Shown here piece after piece: positions 21,499 to 34,400 of a stretch of DNA of 64,000 nt. A program made the translations under genes and the position numbers. Position 1 is the first letter of the stretch. Each line of letters starts with the position of its first letter. Under the pieces are notes generated by a model that did not search any database, was not told the origin of the DNA, and saw only the letters and a list, made by a program, of their open reading frames with translations. This stretch comes from Diphasiastrum complanatum. Taxonomy: Eukaryota; Streptophyta; Lycopodiopsida; Lycopodiales; Lycopodiaceae. The DNA lies in assembly GCA_029204225.1 (NCBI GenBank), contig CM055102.1:14341601-14405600 (forward strand), written 5' to 3'.

Positions 21499-21832
21499 TT
21501 GGAGAAGAAGGTCACTTGCCCCATGGACCTCCCATTATGAGTTCGGCCCCTCCAAACTTGAGTACATGGACCAAAAGTTAAAAAAAGCTCCTTGGGTCCT
21601 CGAAACCATATACATTGCCCCAACTTCATTAAATATGGCATTAACCCTAGGAAGTCACGCAATCCAAGCCTAGAGAAAGCTCTGTACTTGCCATACTATC
21701 TCTGGAGAAGATTCCACCTGGGGAGAAAATAAACTCTAATGACCCCTAACAGCCGTTCAGGGTGTACCTTCTGGTACCTCGACTTTGCAATCAGAGCATC
21801 AACAGAGGAATCTCCATAGTGACTTCTAACAG
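21499..21832 (-). repeat. Inverted copy of the same LTR segment
   Basis: On the minus strand from 21832 the sequence begins TGTTAGAAGTCACTATGG and tracks the left arm through the CTCCCCAGGTGGAATCTTC and CCATGGGGCAAGTGACC blocks. The two arms enclose about 640 bp of unrelated sequence, so a transcript across them could form a long hairpin. Confidence 0.7.
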
Positions 21833-23527
21833 TGAGAACGCGTTCCCTAGTACCTATGCTATCAATAGCAAAACAAATTCCCTTAGCTTGAAAATCATGT
21901 GGAAAATATCATGGAAAATCAACTTTTTCTGGTCTATTCAGGTTGGTTTTCTTAGAAGTAATGAATTCTATACCCAAAGAAGAATATCTTTTGAATAAGT
22001 TGTTATGTCGATGTGTTGGGGCATTAACTGTCTTGGAATCGGTTGATGCAACACATGCTATCGACTTGTCTCGTTTAGTGAGAACTTCTTTACGACTTCT
22101 CCTAGGCCGTATCTGGATTGATGGGACACCTTTTGGAAACTCGTGGAGTTTCGATAAAAAGGGGGGAGAAGTAGGGTGATAGAACAATTATCTAAGTGAA
22201 ACATCTATAACGTTGACTCTAGGCAGATCCGTAATGTGTAGAGGAAGGACATGTTTTAGGATCTGGATTGATAGGATACTTTTTGGATACTGTTGTGATC
22301 TTCTAAGGATTGTTTGAAAATCCAGTTAGAAGATGTATGGGGAAAAATTTAGAAACCATCTTGTATGAATAGAAGGTCACTGATTATGAATCCTATTGAT
22401 TAGTATCAGGACGAGGTGATTCTATTACAAGAAAGGGTTGTTTAGATTGGTTCCTTGTTGGTTTTGATCAACTTGATTTTAGTGAGAACTAGGATCTATG
22501 AGAAGTTGATGCAAGAAAAGCAATTCTCAGTTAATGATATATTCTTTTGGAAAAAATCTCCGATTGCAATAGCACTCTCTAAGAGATATACTCTCTTAAG
22601 TTAACTGGGCTACAGGATTCTCAGTTAGGCATATAATATATACAGATTAGGTAACAATTTTGGAGATATGCTATGTAGTGAATCATAGTGGGATCATGTT
22701 TTCTTTGCGCAAGTTCTTAATCATGTGGATCCACTATGTGTTCATTGGACTGAGTTTATTTGCATGCATAAACTAGTCGAGAAACATAGGCATATTGTTG
22801 AGAATTTGTCTCATGATAATCACTCACAAGTTAACAAGGTGTATGTATTTGAATTACTTATTAACTTCGGAAGGATTCAGGAGTGTTACTTTTGAGTTAG
22901 TTAGATGAGTCTACAAGGTGTCATCATGGATATTGTAGCCTATATGTATTGGTTGTAAGTCACAGCCACTATGAGTTATTTTGTGACTCAGATAGTGGGT
23001 GATTTGCATAGGATACATACTTTTGGTTCTAATTATTTTCCGTTTGAAAATAAAATTATTAAACTCAATTGGAGTTGGATAACTGGAGTGACCAAAAGTC
23101 AGGGCTTCACATACTGAAGTTCGACAAACTTTAGGTTATTCTAGATCAAAACTTAAGTGTATTGGGGTCTAGATGCCTTCTAGATGGAACCTTGACTTTG
23201 GAATGACACGTTGTAGTCTGTAGTCTCCAAAGTTCAAAAAGTGGCCGATTTCTTGCGGGAAATGCAGGAAATGCTACAGTTAGCACATGAAAATGTTCTG
23301 AGCGCCCAAAATCGGGTGGATTCATGGAAACTAGAAGGTAATCTAAAGAGGAGTCCCTCTGACTTTAAGTTCTAAGGACAGAACTAAAAGTATGACGTGG
23401 CCCTAATGGGGGTTTGGACCATTAGGGGGGGGCCTTGGACATAGGGACCAGACTTATCCTAGATAGTAGTCGAGTAGGACCACCTGCATGCGGTATTAGC
23501 ATGTGTGTTGCATCCTATATGGGATAG

Positions 23528-23885
23528 TGTTACGAGCTCGTGACTAGTGCCGAACCCTAGGGAACACAGATAGGTCAGATACCACAGTCAGGGTCGTGTC
23601 CAGCGTACATGACCAACAGGGCAAGACAGTGTGAGTAGTGTGCCCCAGCACGGTCCATAGCCATGGCGGGCCTAACACAGCCTAGGGACCCTGTCAGCAG
23701 GATAGGGCCCCCAGTTGGGTCCCGACGTGCAGTCGGCCACGTCAATGACACGTGGCCGACACTTGGCAGTTGCACGCTACCAGTCCTCACACTGGGCTAG
23801 GAGGGGCTTACTCTATATCAGGGAGTAGGCAAGGTTGGGTGGATCAGTTAGTGTTTGCCCTACTGTGGTGTTAGGATCTATTACA
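23528..23885 (+). repeat. Gypsy A 5' LTR (358 bp)
   Basis: Runs from TGTTACGAGCTCG to ...GGATCTATTACA and is followed by the PBS TGGTATCAGAGCC. It has the same length as both LTRs of gypsy B. It contains a CCACGTC/CACGTGGCC region and a possible TATA-like CTCTATATCAGG near 23811. Confidence 0.9.
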
Positions 23886-24691
23886 CTGGTATCAGAGCCA
23901 TCTCCATCCTAGGGAGTTCAGGAGGAGCAGTAGAGAAAGCTATCAGAAGATAGGAAATGTTTCTCAGTTTCTCAAAAAAGATTAGAGGAGGAGAATCGTT
24001 GTAGTTGCAGCCTTCAAACCCTTGAAATTCACTGAGAATTTACAGTTCTAGGAAGTAAAATTCTTATGTAGGTAAGTCGCTGGACAGGTAGCAATCTATC
24101 TCTATTTTCAGGGATCTGATTGTAGTTTTCATAAAGGAATTTCAGTAGAGCTGAGCGGATTCTGGAAAGGAAGCGCTGGACAGGGTAGTGAAAAAGTTAA
24201 ATTTCATCCTTGTTTTTGAGAATTCTTTGGAGTTTGAGCTTCACTTACTTGCTACAGACCAGCGACCTACAGGCTGAGATTAAATCAGAGATTCAAGGTG
24301 ATTTCAGAGCTGTAAATTGGACAAATCGGGCCGGATAGGTTGCTGTCCAACCAGCGAGGGCAGGGACTTCAAAAATTCCGGATTTCTTTTTGTAAATTTT
24401 CGGTTTTTATCGGTTTGTTGGAGCCCCACACCTGAAATCAGATCAGTCAGCTACTCAACTCAAGAACCGGGAAATTTGGCACCGTTTTGACGCTTCAAAC
24501 TGGCATTTTCCGGGACAGCAGGTCTGAAATCTTGGGGAAAAGAGCTGAAAGGGTTCCTCTTCGTAATTTCTTTGGAAGTACAGTCCTCAGAAACAGCTAA
24601 GTCATCTTTCCTTTCCCTTGTACAGTTGTAAATTAGTCTTTTAGACTTTTTTTCCTTCAGAAGTTAAGGTAGCTCTCTTTCAGTTCCGAAG

Positions 24692-26474
24692 ATGACCACT
24701 CCTCAGGGACCTGATCAACCCCTAGAGAGAGGCTTCGACGAACTTGAAACAAAAGCCTTGGCTTACAATAAAGGGAAGGAACCCATGGAATTGGAAGAAC
24801 AGGAACAATTCGCCGAAGAACTCGACAAACTGGTTACCAAGGAGCAGTTTCTCCAGTTGGTAACAGAAGTGGGTGAACTGAAGTTGGCATTAGCCAATTT
24901 CAAGTCCAGTGTGGACGACTCGTTCGCTGAACTCAAAAGCTTGATTTTGAGTTCCGCGAAAGGAAGCCTTCCCTCCACTTCTCAGTTATCCCCTTCTCCA
25001 CTTCCATCAGTTTCGGGTGAGACTTTACGGTCTCACCCCAGTGTTTTTAAAGATTTAAAGCCTCCTACTTTTAATGGGGAAGAGAAGGATAGAAATGCAG
25101 ATATTCTACAAACCTTCCTCAGCAAATGGAAGAACATTCATGCTCTTAAACAGAACCCTGACCATTTGCAAGCTATTGAGGCCAGTCTTTCCTTAGGGCC
25201 TATGGCCTATAAGTGGTGGTTAAATCTCCAGGAGACTGGGCAGACTCCCCGGTCATGGAAAGCTTTTGAAGAAGCTTTCCTAAGAGAATTTCTACCAGAA
25301 AATGAACTTGATAGAGCCTGGGAAAGAACAGTAATGGACAAGTCCCTCATCCAATATATCTCGCAGTATCGAGAACCAATTTTAAAGATTAAAAATATGG
25401 ATGATTATCAGAAAATCAGGGAATTTGTTCGTGGCCTCAAAGATGAATATAAAGTAGAGGTCCAGAGAAACTCGCCTACTACCCTTGAGCAAGCTCTCAG
25501 ATATGCTCAAATCTATGATGATTCAGTGGGTAGGAAGAGGGCGAGACAGCAGCCACTTTCTGAGCAGCCTCCTCAGAAAGATTTCAATTTAAAAAGAAAT
25601 TTTTAAAAAGAAAGAATCAAGATAAATTTAAAAGTGAAGCCCCTCAGAAACGCCCTTCACTCATACAACCCTTAAAACCAGATGATTTTGAGAAAGCCAA
25701 ACAAGAATGTTTGTGCTTTGTGTGTATGGGCAAGGGACACACAGTCAGACAGTGTCCCAAGGGACCTTTCACAAAAAAAGATAAAAAAATAAGAAACAAG
25801 TTCATCTTGTTCAGACTATATGTTTCCCCAGTGACTCGGCAGCTTCCGAGATCAAAGTGTATCATGAAGATCATGAACACTGTTGCCAGCTGATCTCTGC
25901 AATGCTAGCGAGACCCTTCAGCTTTGGGCCGCATGACCTAGTACGTATGCATGGGAAAGTTGGTAACCAGTCAGTAAGAGTTATGGTTGATGATGGGGCA
26001 ACCCATAATTTCATCAAATACACCCTGGTTAAAAATCTTAAACTACCCGAAGTACCTAGTCAGCATAGGTACATAGTTTCATTAGCTAAGGGTGAAGATA
26101 AAAACATATGGGAAACTATGGTTAGTAATTTGAATCTTGGTATTCAGGGGTACCAAGATGAAATAAACTTTCAGATAATGCATCTGGATCGTACAAACAT
26201 TGTTCTCGGGAGAGATTGGCTCTACAGTTTAGGACCTTCCCTCCACAGAAACTATCAAGAGAACATCCTCAGCTTTCAGCATAAAGGCCGAGAGGTCCAG
26301 TTGCATGGGGAGCATGATGTTCCCAACAGTCCTATGGTCTGCAGTTCAGAGCTTTGTCAGCTAATCGGAGACAAAGACCATCAGGTATTCTTATGTGACT
26401 TTCAGTTTATTCCTGAAGTTTCTATTTCCAGTTCTATTCAGCAGAAAATCAGTAAATTAGAAACTTTTTCCTGA
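24692..26474 (+). pseudogene. Gypsy A gag and protease
   Basis: Gag starts at 24692 (MTTPQGPDQPLERGF). It has an acidic N-terminus, a coiled-coil-like segment, the core [18 protein letters not shown] and the [18 protein letters not shown] block. A frameshift near 25604, in an A-run, breaks the frame. The zinc knuckle [14 protein letters not shown] (Cx2Cx4Hx4C) is in another frame at about 25710, and a further shift near 25790 returns to the protease frame. The protease active site reads [11 protein letters not shown], with DDG instead of the usual D(S/T)G. Compared with gypsy B about 20 bp are missing at 26468, before the RT. Confidence 0.85.
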
Positions 26475-26478
26475 AGAT

Positions 26479-27851
26479 TTGCCACATGGTTTACCACCTA
26501 GCAGAGAGGTAGATCATGTAATAAACCTAGTACCAGGTACAGCACATGTTTCTAAACCTCCGTATCGGGTCAGCCGAACAGAGGATGAAGAAATAACTAG
26601 GCAGTTAACAGATTATCTTGGGAAAGGCCAAATTCAGACCAGTGGTTCACCATGGGCTTCACCAGTCCTATTGGTGAAAAAGAAAGAGGGATCTATGCGT
26701 CTTTGCGTAGATTACAGAGCCTCAATAAAGTCACAATTAGGAATAATTACCCTATGCCTCGGGCAGACGAGTTTTTTGACCAACTCGACGGGGCTAAGTT
26801 TTTCAGCAAAATAGACCTCAGATCGGGATATCATCAAGTCCGTATAAAATCGGAAGATGTCTCGAAAACAGCTTTTAGGACTCGTCACGGTCATTATGAG
26901 TTTAAGGTGATGCCATTTGGGCTCACAAATGCTCCAGCTACCTTTATGACCTTGATGAACAGTGTCCTCAGACCATACTTGGGTAAGTTTGTAGTCGTAT
27001 TTTTAGATGACATCCTCGTCTACAGTAAAACGAGGAAGGAGCATCTAAAACACCTCAGAAAGGTGTTTCGGCTGCTCAGAAAGCATAAGCTTTATGCTAA
27101 ACAATCCAAGTGTGAATTCTTCGTTGAAGAAGTAGCATATTTGGGTCACATTATCTCTTCAGACGGGATTAAGATGGACCCAAATAAGGTTAAAGCCATA
27201 CTCAGTTGGCTAAGACCTCAAAATATTTTGGAACTTCAGATCTTTCTTGGTTTGGCGGGATATTACAGACGATTTGTCAAGGAATATGCTCAGATAGCAG
27301 CTCCCATGACAAATCTTCTTAAGGGGAAGGGAAAGGAGTTCATTTGGGAGTCCGCACAGCAAGAGAGCTTTGATGCTCTCAAAACAGCCTTAGCTACAGC
27401 ACCAGTTTTAAAGGTCGTCGACCCCAATCAGCCATTTGTGGTCGAAACAGATGCTAGCGACTTTGCAGTAGGTGTTGTGCTAACTCAGGGTGGACGACCA
27501 GTTGCGTTCGAGAGTAAAAAACTCGAGCCAGATCAGACTAGGTACAGTGCCTCTGAAAAGAAACTCTTCTCTATAGTCCATGCCCTTAAGACTTGGAGGC
27601 ATTATTTGTATGGTGCCAACTTTGAGGTCCTGACAGACCATGAGAGTCTCAGATACCTTTGCAATCAACCTGAGCTTAGAGGTCGGAAAGCTCGTTGGGC
27701 AAAGTTGATGCAAGAGTTTGACATGTCTATCAGATATAGACGTGGAAAATTCAATACAGTAGCAGATGCCCTTAGCAGAATGCCTATGATAAACGAGCTG
27801 AGTTTTACTCAAATTCGTAATGAGTTACTCGAGTCCTTGAGAGGGAAATGC
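26479..27851 (+). pseudogene. Gypsy A reverse transcriptase-RNase H
   Basis: RT motifs begin at 26479 ([33 protein letters not shown]). A frameshift near 26690-26720 leads into a 401-codon frame with [30 protein letters not shown] and the catalytic [11 protein letters not shown]. RNase H follows ([36 protein letters not shown]). The frame ends where copia D is inserted after AATGC at 27851. RNase H motifs are intact. Confidence 0.85.
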
Positions 27852-28424
27852 TATTAGAAGTAATAAATGATAATGATAGTTTCTCATAGGATACTTTGAC
27901 CCAAAAGGTCGAGGCTTGTGTAACCATGGGTTAGGTTTATTATTTAGACCATGTTAAGTCAGTTTTAGTTGAGTTGGACCCAATTTTGGTCCAGTAGTAA
28001 TTCGTGGGTCCAAGTAAAGTCTAATTATGTTAAGAAGGCGCTAATTTTTTTGTGGTGATCCGATCACATTCCGAGGCTGAAAATTGAACAGCATATTACC
28101 ATTTGTAGGGTGTTGCAACAGCCCTATCCGTGTGTGTATTGTTCACACTTTTTGGCAAGAAAGAAGGGTTCCAAAAAAAGCTTTGTTGGAGGCTAACCTG
28201 ATTCTTTGCTTGCTGGTTTCTGAGTTTGTAATGCAATTTCAGGCTGAAATTTTCAGCACACAAGGCTTGTAGAAGGGTGAGTTCCTACATTCATCTAATG
28301 TGTGGTTTCGACACATTCCGATGCTGATTTGTCAGATTTGATACTTGTTGGTTTTTGTGTCTTTTAGGGCACATTTAGGGTTTGAAAAAGTTTATCTTCT
28401 TGGCTGGTTCTTATAACAAGAGAT

Positions 28425-29546
28425 TTGGGAGCAATTCGTACTTGTTCAGGTGAAGATATGTTGGATGGCACCAACTATTCTTCATGGAGTTGCAAGCTGA
28501 GATTTTGCATCGACGTGATGATCAAGATTTTATTGGTAACAAGAACTATCTTATATCATTTGAGATTTTGCAAGACCTCTAAAAGTGCTTGGGAAACACT
28601 TTTAAAGATGTACCGAATAAAGGATTCATCATCATGCTTTCTCCTTTCTAGTTCATCCTCTTTGAAGGTAGAAGGGCAAAGTCATGCAAAGTTTGATCAT
28701 TGTCTTTCTACAAGTACAAGTTTGCATCGGAATGTTGGTATGGTAAAGCATTCTTCTTCTCTTGAGCCATTTGTTGCAAATGATGGATGCATTAGTGAAG
28801 AACTTTATGAGCAAGCTTCTCAAGATAATGTTTTGGAAAAGGCTGAAATCAAGCATTCTTTGAAGCCATTTTGTACTAATGGAGGCATGTCAATTAGTAC
28901 ATTGGTAGATTATTTGGGTGTTCAAAGTGGCAAGCTGTTGGTTTTTTTCTTGAAGATGGTGGACACCAGATTTAGCCATAGTTTATTGATCATTTTCAGC
29001 CTATGTTACATCGTGAGCATCCTATTATGCATCGGAAACGGCCTGCGGAAGGTTTTTGGACAGCAAGGTCCACAATTGGAACACTTTGGACAGCAAAGTG
29101 TTGGTGATTTTGTGGCTGTTAGACAGCCTGCTACAGCCTCTTGTTGGTTGTCCGAGTCTTTGCGGGATAACAAAGCATCTTTTTACCTTGGAGGAAACAC
29201 ACATGCCTCACCAAAATCAGTACCTTATGCTGATTTTCACGTTTTGATGCTTACTTCTTATGATGACGGTGTTGTCTTACCTAGTGTTGGTGAGCCGATC
29301 ATTGATAGTAAGATTCGGGAGGATGTGATGGTAAAAGAGTATCATACTCTTCTTTATGTTTCTTGTGGTAAGAAGACTTATGGAATCATGTGGGAACCAT
29401 CGATGGATTGCAAATCCATATTTCGGCTTGTGGCTGGTTTTTTGGTTACCTACTTTGGATGGAGCATGCTTGTCTTCACTTTTCGACTTGATGCTACCGC
29501 ACTTCATATTCTACATCTCTTCTACATTGGGCATGATTGGGGCTGA
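28425..29546 (+). pseudogene. Copia D chimeric 373-codon frame
   Basis: The frame starts as a copia gag (LDGTNYSSWSCKLRFCID). It then runs through unrelated sequence including a hydrophobic stretch (LLIIFSLCYIVSILLCIG), and from about residue 205 matches the copia-1 pre-RT linker (compare GQQGPQLEHFGQQS and ASPKSVPYADF). No catalytic motif of any enzyme is present. The openness of the frame probably reflects low stop density rather than selection. Confidence 0.6.
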
Positions 29547-29735
29547 GATTTCGGCTACTTCGACTACTCCAAGCTGAAGTTTTTTTTTTTGGCGGCATTA
29601 GGCTTGGACAACAAGCTACATCTTTTCTTTTTCGGCTACATGGAGTTTTGGGCAGCATGCAACACTTTGCATTTTTGTTACAATTTTTCATACTTCATGT
29701 CATGTTATGTTTTTTACATTATCATTTAAAGAGGA

Positions 29736-30189
29736 TGTTAGAAGTAATAAATGATAATGATAGTTTCTCATAGGTTACTTTGACCCAAAAGGTCGAGACT
29801 TGTGTAACCATGGGTTAGGTTTATTATTTAGACCATGTTAAGTCAGTTTTAGTTGAGTTGGACCCAATTTTGGTCCAGTAGTAATTCGTGGGTCCAAGTA
29901 AAGTCTAATTATGTTAAGGGACCCTATCTTGACTTTTGGGGCTGCCCTATAATTAGTAGTGGGTCTTGGAAGGTTCTAGAACTTAGAGTTTGGAAGAGTC
30001 TAGGCCCTTGGAAGGCCTATTTATATGTACTCTTTGTTCATTTGTAATTCATTCCCTTTCAAGCATTGCTACTACTTTCTCTCTCCTTGAGGGCGCCTAA
30101 CCCTCTCCCTCTTCTTCTTCTTCCTCTTTTTCTTCTTCTTGTATATGGAGATTGAATGTTAGAAGGATCTTGGCACTTTGATTCCTACA
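29736..30189 (+). repeat. Copia D 3' LTR (454 bp)
   Basis: Preceded by the PPT AAAGAGGA. It runs from TGTTAGAAGTAATAAATG to ...TTGATTCCTACA, has a TATA-like CCTATTTATATG near 30006 and a CT-rich tract (TCTTCTTCTTCC...) near 30110-30145. Confidence 0.85.
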
Positions 30190-30272
30190 AATGCCAGTAT
30201 GATGCATTCTTCTCTACTATCTGGAACTCAGTCCAGAGCAGACAGTTACAGACTCCAAAACCAGTTCCCGGG

Positions 30273-30723
30273 AGTTATGGACTCGGCTCATTACATTCAC
30301 CATGTCCATTTACATTTACTTTACTTTATGCATAAGCAGGCTTTGGGCCCTTTTTTATTCATTATTTGACATTGAGACTATATGGTTGGCCTTGGGCCCC
30401 ATTATTGACATTTAGACCATATTATTGGCCTTGGGCCCTATGATTCACTATATTGGTTATTTGGTCATATTACTGAGAGTGGGGGCCTTCTTGGAGGGCG
30501 CACTATTTTTCCTCTCAGTTTGGCCCTAGCCACTGGAAGCTTCCTTTTAGGGCTTCCTCTTGGCTATAAGTAGGGATTCTGTGTCATTTGTTACTTGGCT
30601 TATGATATGATCTCCTTCTTTAGTCTCTTTAAGCTTTCTCTCTCCTGCTTCCTAGGGTTAAGTCTTGCTTATGTAATGCTTTCATAGACTAAATCTAGAT
30701 CAGCCGTGGCTACGTTCATAACT
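30273..30723 (+). repeat. Gypsy C 5' LTR (451 bp)
   Basis: Ends ...CGTTCATAACT and is directly followed by the PBS TGGTATCAGAGC at 30724-30735. It contains two or three copies of a TATTGGCCTTGGGCCCTA-type unit and a TATA-like GCTATAAGTAGG near 30563. About ten or more single-base differences separate it from the 3' LTR. Confidence 0.9.
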
Positions 30724-30735
30724 TGGTATCAGAGC
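30724..30735 (+). promoter_or_regulatory. Gypsy C primer-binding site
   Basis: TGGTATCAGAGC directly abuts the LTR end, supporting the unusual CT terminus. Confidence 0.85.
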
Positions 30736-31091
30736 ACTTTCCTGAGCATCTCCATTGAGCAGATTTTTCTCTCACAGGAGGGCGCCCATCTTCAGCTTGG
30801 ATCTTCACCATTTTCCAGCCGGATCTTCAGCATTTCTCCACACTTGTCTTGCTGATTTTCACGACGGATCAGAGGAGGACAGGCGCCCACTTGCTGCCCA
30901 TTTCTAGCGCCCTCTTGCTGGCTGCCTACTGCTGCATTTTCAGCCTTTTTCCTCCCCTATTTTGGGCGCCCTACTGCCTCCTATTTGCTGCCCTATTGGG
31001 CGCCCTCATGCTTGCTGACCAGCGCCCTACTGCTCCTTCCTTTGCGGAAAATTTCCACTTTTTGCTGCCCCTATTCGCCACCTTCCATCAG

Positions 31092-31449
31092 TGTAATAGA
31101 TCCTAACACCACAGTAGGGCAAACACTAACTCCTCCACCCAACCTTGCCTACTCCCTGATATAGAGTAAGCCCCTCCTAGCCGAGTGTGAGGACTGGTAG
31201 CATGCTACTGCCAAGTGTCGGCCACGTGGCACTGACGTGGCCGACTGCACGTCGGGACCCAACTGGGGGCCCTATCCTGCTGACAGGGTCCCTAGGCTGT
31301 GTTAGGCCCGCCATGGCTATGGACCGTGCTGGGGCACACTACTCACACTGTCTTGCCCTGTTGGTCATGTACACTGGACACGACCCTGACTGTGGTATCT
31401 GACCTATCTGTGTTCCCTAGGGTTCGGCACTGGTTACGAGCTCGTAACA
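31092..31449 (-). repeat. Gypsy B 3' LTR
   Basis: TGTTACGAGCTCG at 31449 (minus strand) to ...GATCTATTACA at 31092. Contains GGCCACGTGGC, a CACGTG palindrome, and a TATA-like CTCTATATCAGG. Confidence 0.92.
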
Positions 31450-31460
31450 CTCCCTCCCCC

Positions 31461-34400
31461 TTAAGAACCGTCTTGGTCCTCTAAGACAAAGTCTGGAAAA
31501 ATCTTGCGAAGGACGCTGCCTCTTTCCCAAGTGGCATTCTCAACAGGCTGATCATTCCACTTAACCAGATATTCTCGGTATAGAGTATGACGAGTCTGCG
31601 TCTCTCTACTATCAAGAATTTCCTCTGGTTCATGTGGAGGTTGTTGAGGATCCAATGGGAGAACTAGAACACTGTCCCCTACCAAATTATCTGATCTGGT
31701 TAAGGCTTTTCGTAACTGACTTACATGAAAGACTGGAAAAACCTTACTGCTGTGTGGGAGTTCTAGTTCATAGGTGACCTCGCCTAGTCTCCTACTGATG
31801 GTAAAGGGACCACAATACCTTGGAGACAACTTAGCACACACTCCTGATTTGAGGGTTTTAGAGTCAACTGGGACTCTCAAGTAGACTTTCTCACCAGTGG
31901 AGAACTGCACATCCCGTCTGTGTGGATCTGCATAATGCCTGGCTCGATCCTGGGATTGTCTAATGCTACGCTTAGCATGTTCTATCATCTGGTTTAGGTC
32001 TTCTAAAAAGTTTCTGGCTGCTTCAACTTTTTCTTGTTTAAACCCTACAGCTGTGGGTGAGCGTGGCTGAAAACCGCTCATCAGCATAAATGGGCTGTAT
32101 CCCGTAGCTGAATGTTTGGTACTGTTGTAAGCAAACTCTAATATCGAGAGATACTCCTCCCAATTAGTCTGCTTCTTGCTGACGTATGCACGAAGCATAT
32201 CCTCCAGCACTTGATTTACCCTTTCTGTTTGACCGTCCGTCTGTGGATGGTCGGTGGTACTCATATTAAGTTTAGTATGGAGATGATGGAATACTGCCTT
32301 CCAAAAATTTCCAGTAAACTTACTGTCCCGGTCGCTGACTATGCCGGAAGGTAGACCGTACAATTTAAATAGCCCGTCTACAAACAACCTCGCTAACTCT
32401 GGAGCTCTAACGGTTGTTTTGGTCGGCATAAAATGAGCCATTTTGGTCAGACGGTCAACTGTGACCCATATAGCGTCATTACCCTTTTGGGTTTTAGGCA
32501 GGCCTACTATAAAATCCATGGAGATACTCTCCCATTTACCAGCTGGTATTTCTAAGGGATGCAACAACCCTCCTGCCTTTAAACGCTCTGCTTTATTTAC
32601 TTGACATTTCTGGCAACTGGTTACATACTGGTGGACGTCCTTTTTCATACTGGGCCAGAAAAATTGCCTACGAAGAAGCTCATAGGTCTTCTGTATGCCT
32701 GGGTGTCCCGCGCTAGGATTGTCATGACATTCATATAGGACCTGCTGCCTATAATCCTCTGAATTGGGGACACATACTCTATCTCTATAGAGCAAGTACT
32801 CATCCTGAATGGAATACTGTTTCCATTTGAATCCTTGAGTCAACTGACCCTCAACCACTGGGGTTTGCTTGGGTAATACAGGCTCAGAATCCTCAACGTC
32901 ATCTGATGACGTATACTCGGACTCATCATCATCCTCAACGGAAGCTGTCGTATTCTTGGATGAACTGGCACCAGCCCCGGGAACTGGTTCTGGAGTCTGT
33001 AACTGTCTGTTCTGGACTGAGTTCCAGATAATAGAGAAGAATGCATCATGCTAGCATTTCCCTCTCAAGGACTCGAGTAACTCATTACGAATTTGAGTAA
33101 AACTCAGCTCGTTTATCATAGGCATTCTGCTAAGGGCATCTGCTACTGTATTGAATTTTCCACGCCTATATCTGATAGACATGTCAAACTCTTGCATCAA
33201 CTCTGCCCAACGAGCTTTCCGACCTCTAAGCTCAGGTTGATTGCAAAGGTATCTGAGACTCTCATGGTCTGTCAGGACCTCAAAGTTGGCACCATACAAA
33301 TAATGCCTCCAAGTCTTAAGAGCATGGACTATAGAAAAGAGTTCCTTTTCATAGGCACTATACCTAGTCTGTGCTGGCTCGAGTTTTTTACTCTCGAACG
33401 CAACTGGTCGTCCACCCTGAGTTAGCACAGCACCTACTGCAAAGTCGCTAGCATCTGTTTCGACCACAAATGGCTGATTGGGGTCGACGACCTTTAAAAC
33501 TGGTGCTGTAGCTAAGGCTGTTTTGAGAGCATCAAAGCTCTCCTGTTGTGCGGACTCCCAAATGAACTCCTTTCCCTTCCCCTTAAGGAGATTTGTCATA
33601 GGGACTGCTATCTGAGCATATTCCTTGACAAATCGTCTGTAATATCCCGCCAGACCAAGAAAGATTTGAAGTTCCAAAATATTCTGAGGTCTCAGCCAAC
33701 TGAGTATGGCTTTAACCTTATTTGGGTCCATCTTAATCCCATCTGAAGAGATAATGTGACCCAAATATGCTACTTCTTCAACGAAGAATTCACACTTGGA
33801 TTGTTTAGCATAAAGCTTATGCTTTCTGAGCAGTCGAAACACCTTTCTGAGGTGTTTTAGATGCTCCTTCCTGGTTTTGCTGTAAACGAGGATGTCATCT
33901 AAAAATACGACTACAAATTTACCCAAGTATGGTCTGAGGACACTGTTCATCAAGGTCATAAAGGTAGCTGGAGCATTTGTGAGCCCAAATGGCATCACCT
34001 TAAACTCATAATGACCGTGACGAGTCCTAAAAGCTGTTTTCGAGACATCTTCCGATTTTATACGGACTTGATGATATCCCGATCTGAGGTCTATTTTGTT
34101 GAAAAACTTAGCCCCGTCGAGTTGATCAAACAACTCGTCTGCCCGAGGCATAGGGTATTTATTCTTAATTGTGACTTTATTGAGGGCTCTGTAATCTACG
34201 CAAAGACGCATAGACCCCTCCTTCTTTTTCACCAATAGGACTGGTGAGGCCCATGGTGAACTACTGGTCTGAATTTGGCCTTTCCCAAGATAGTCTGTTA
34301 ACTGCCTAGTTATTTCTTCATCCTCTGTTCGGCTGACCCGATACGGAGGTTTAGAAACAGGTGCTGTACCTGGTACTAGGTTTATTACATGATCTACCTC

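Larger units (their letters stand above)
27852..30189 (+). mobile_element. Copia D: non-autonomous derivative of the copia-1 family
   Basis: Flanked by AATGC (27847-27851 and 30190-30194). The 5' LTR is reduced to about 186 bp (27852-28037) and starts TATTAG rather than TGTTAG; the 3' LTR is complete. The LTRs share CTTTGACCCAAAAGGTCGAG with copia-1. The interior is a patchwork: a gag-like start, then a linker resembling the one before copia-1's RT; RT, RNase H and integrase are lost. With no PBS left it could only have been mobilised before these losses. Confidence 0.85.

Noticed and set aside
23230-23330. Gypsy integrase C-terminal tail (MQEMLQLAHENVLSAQN)
   Set aside because: The similarity is one short helical segment with no second motif; too weak to list as a feature.
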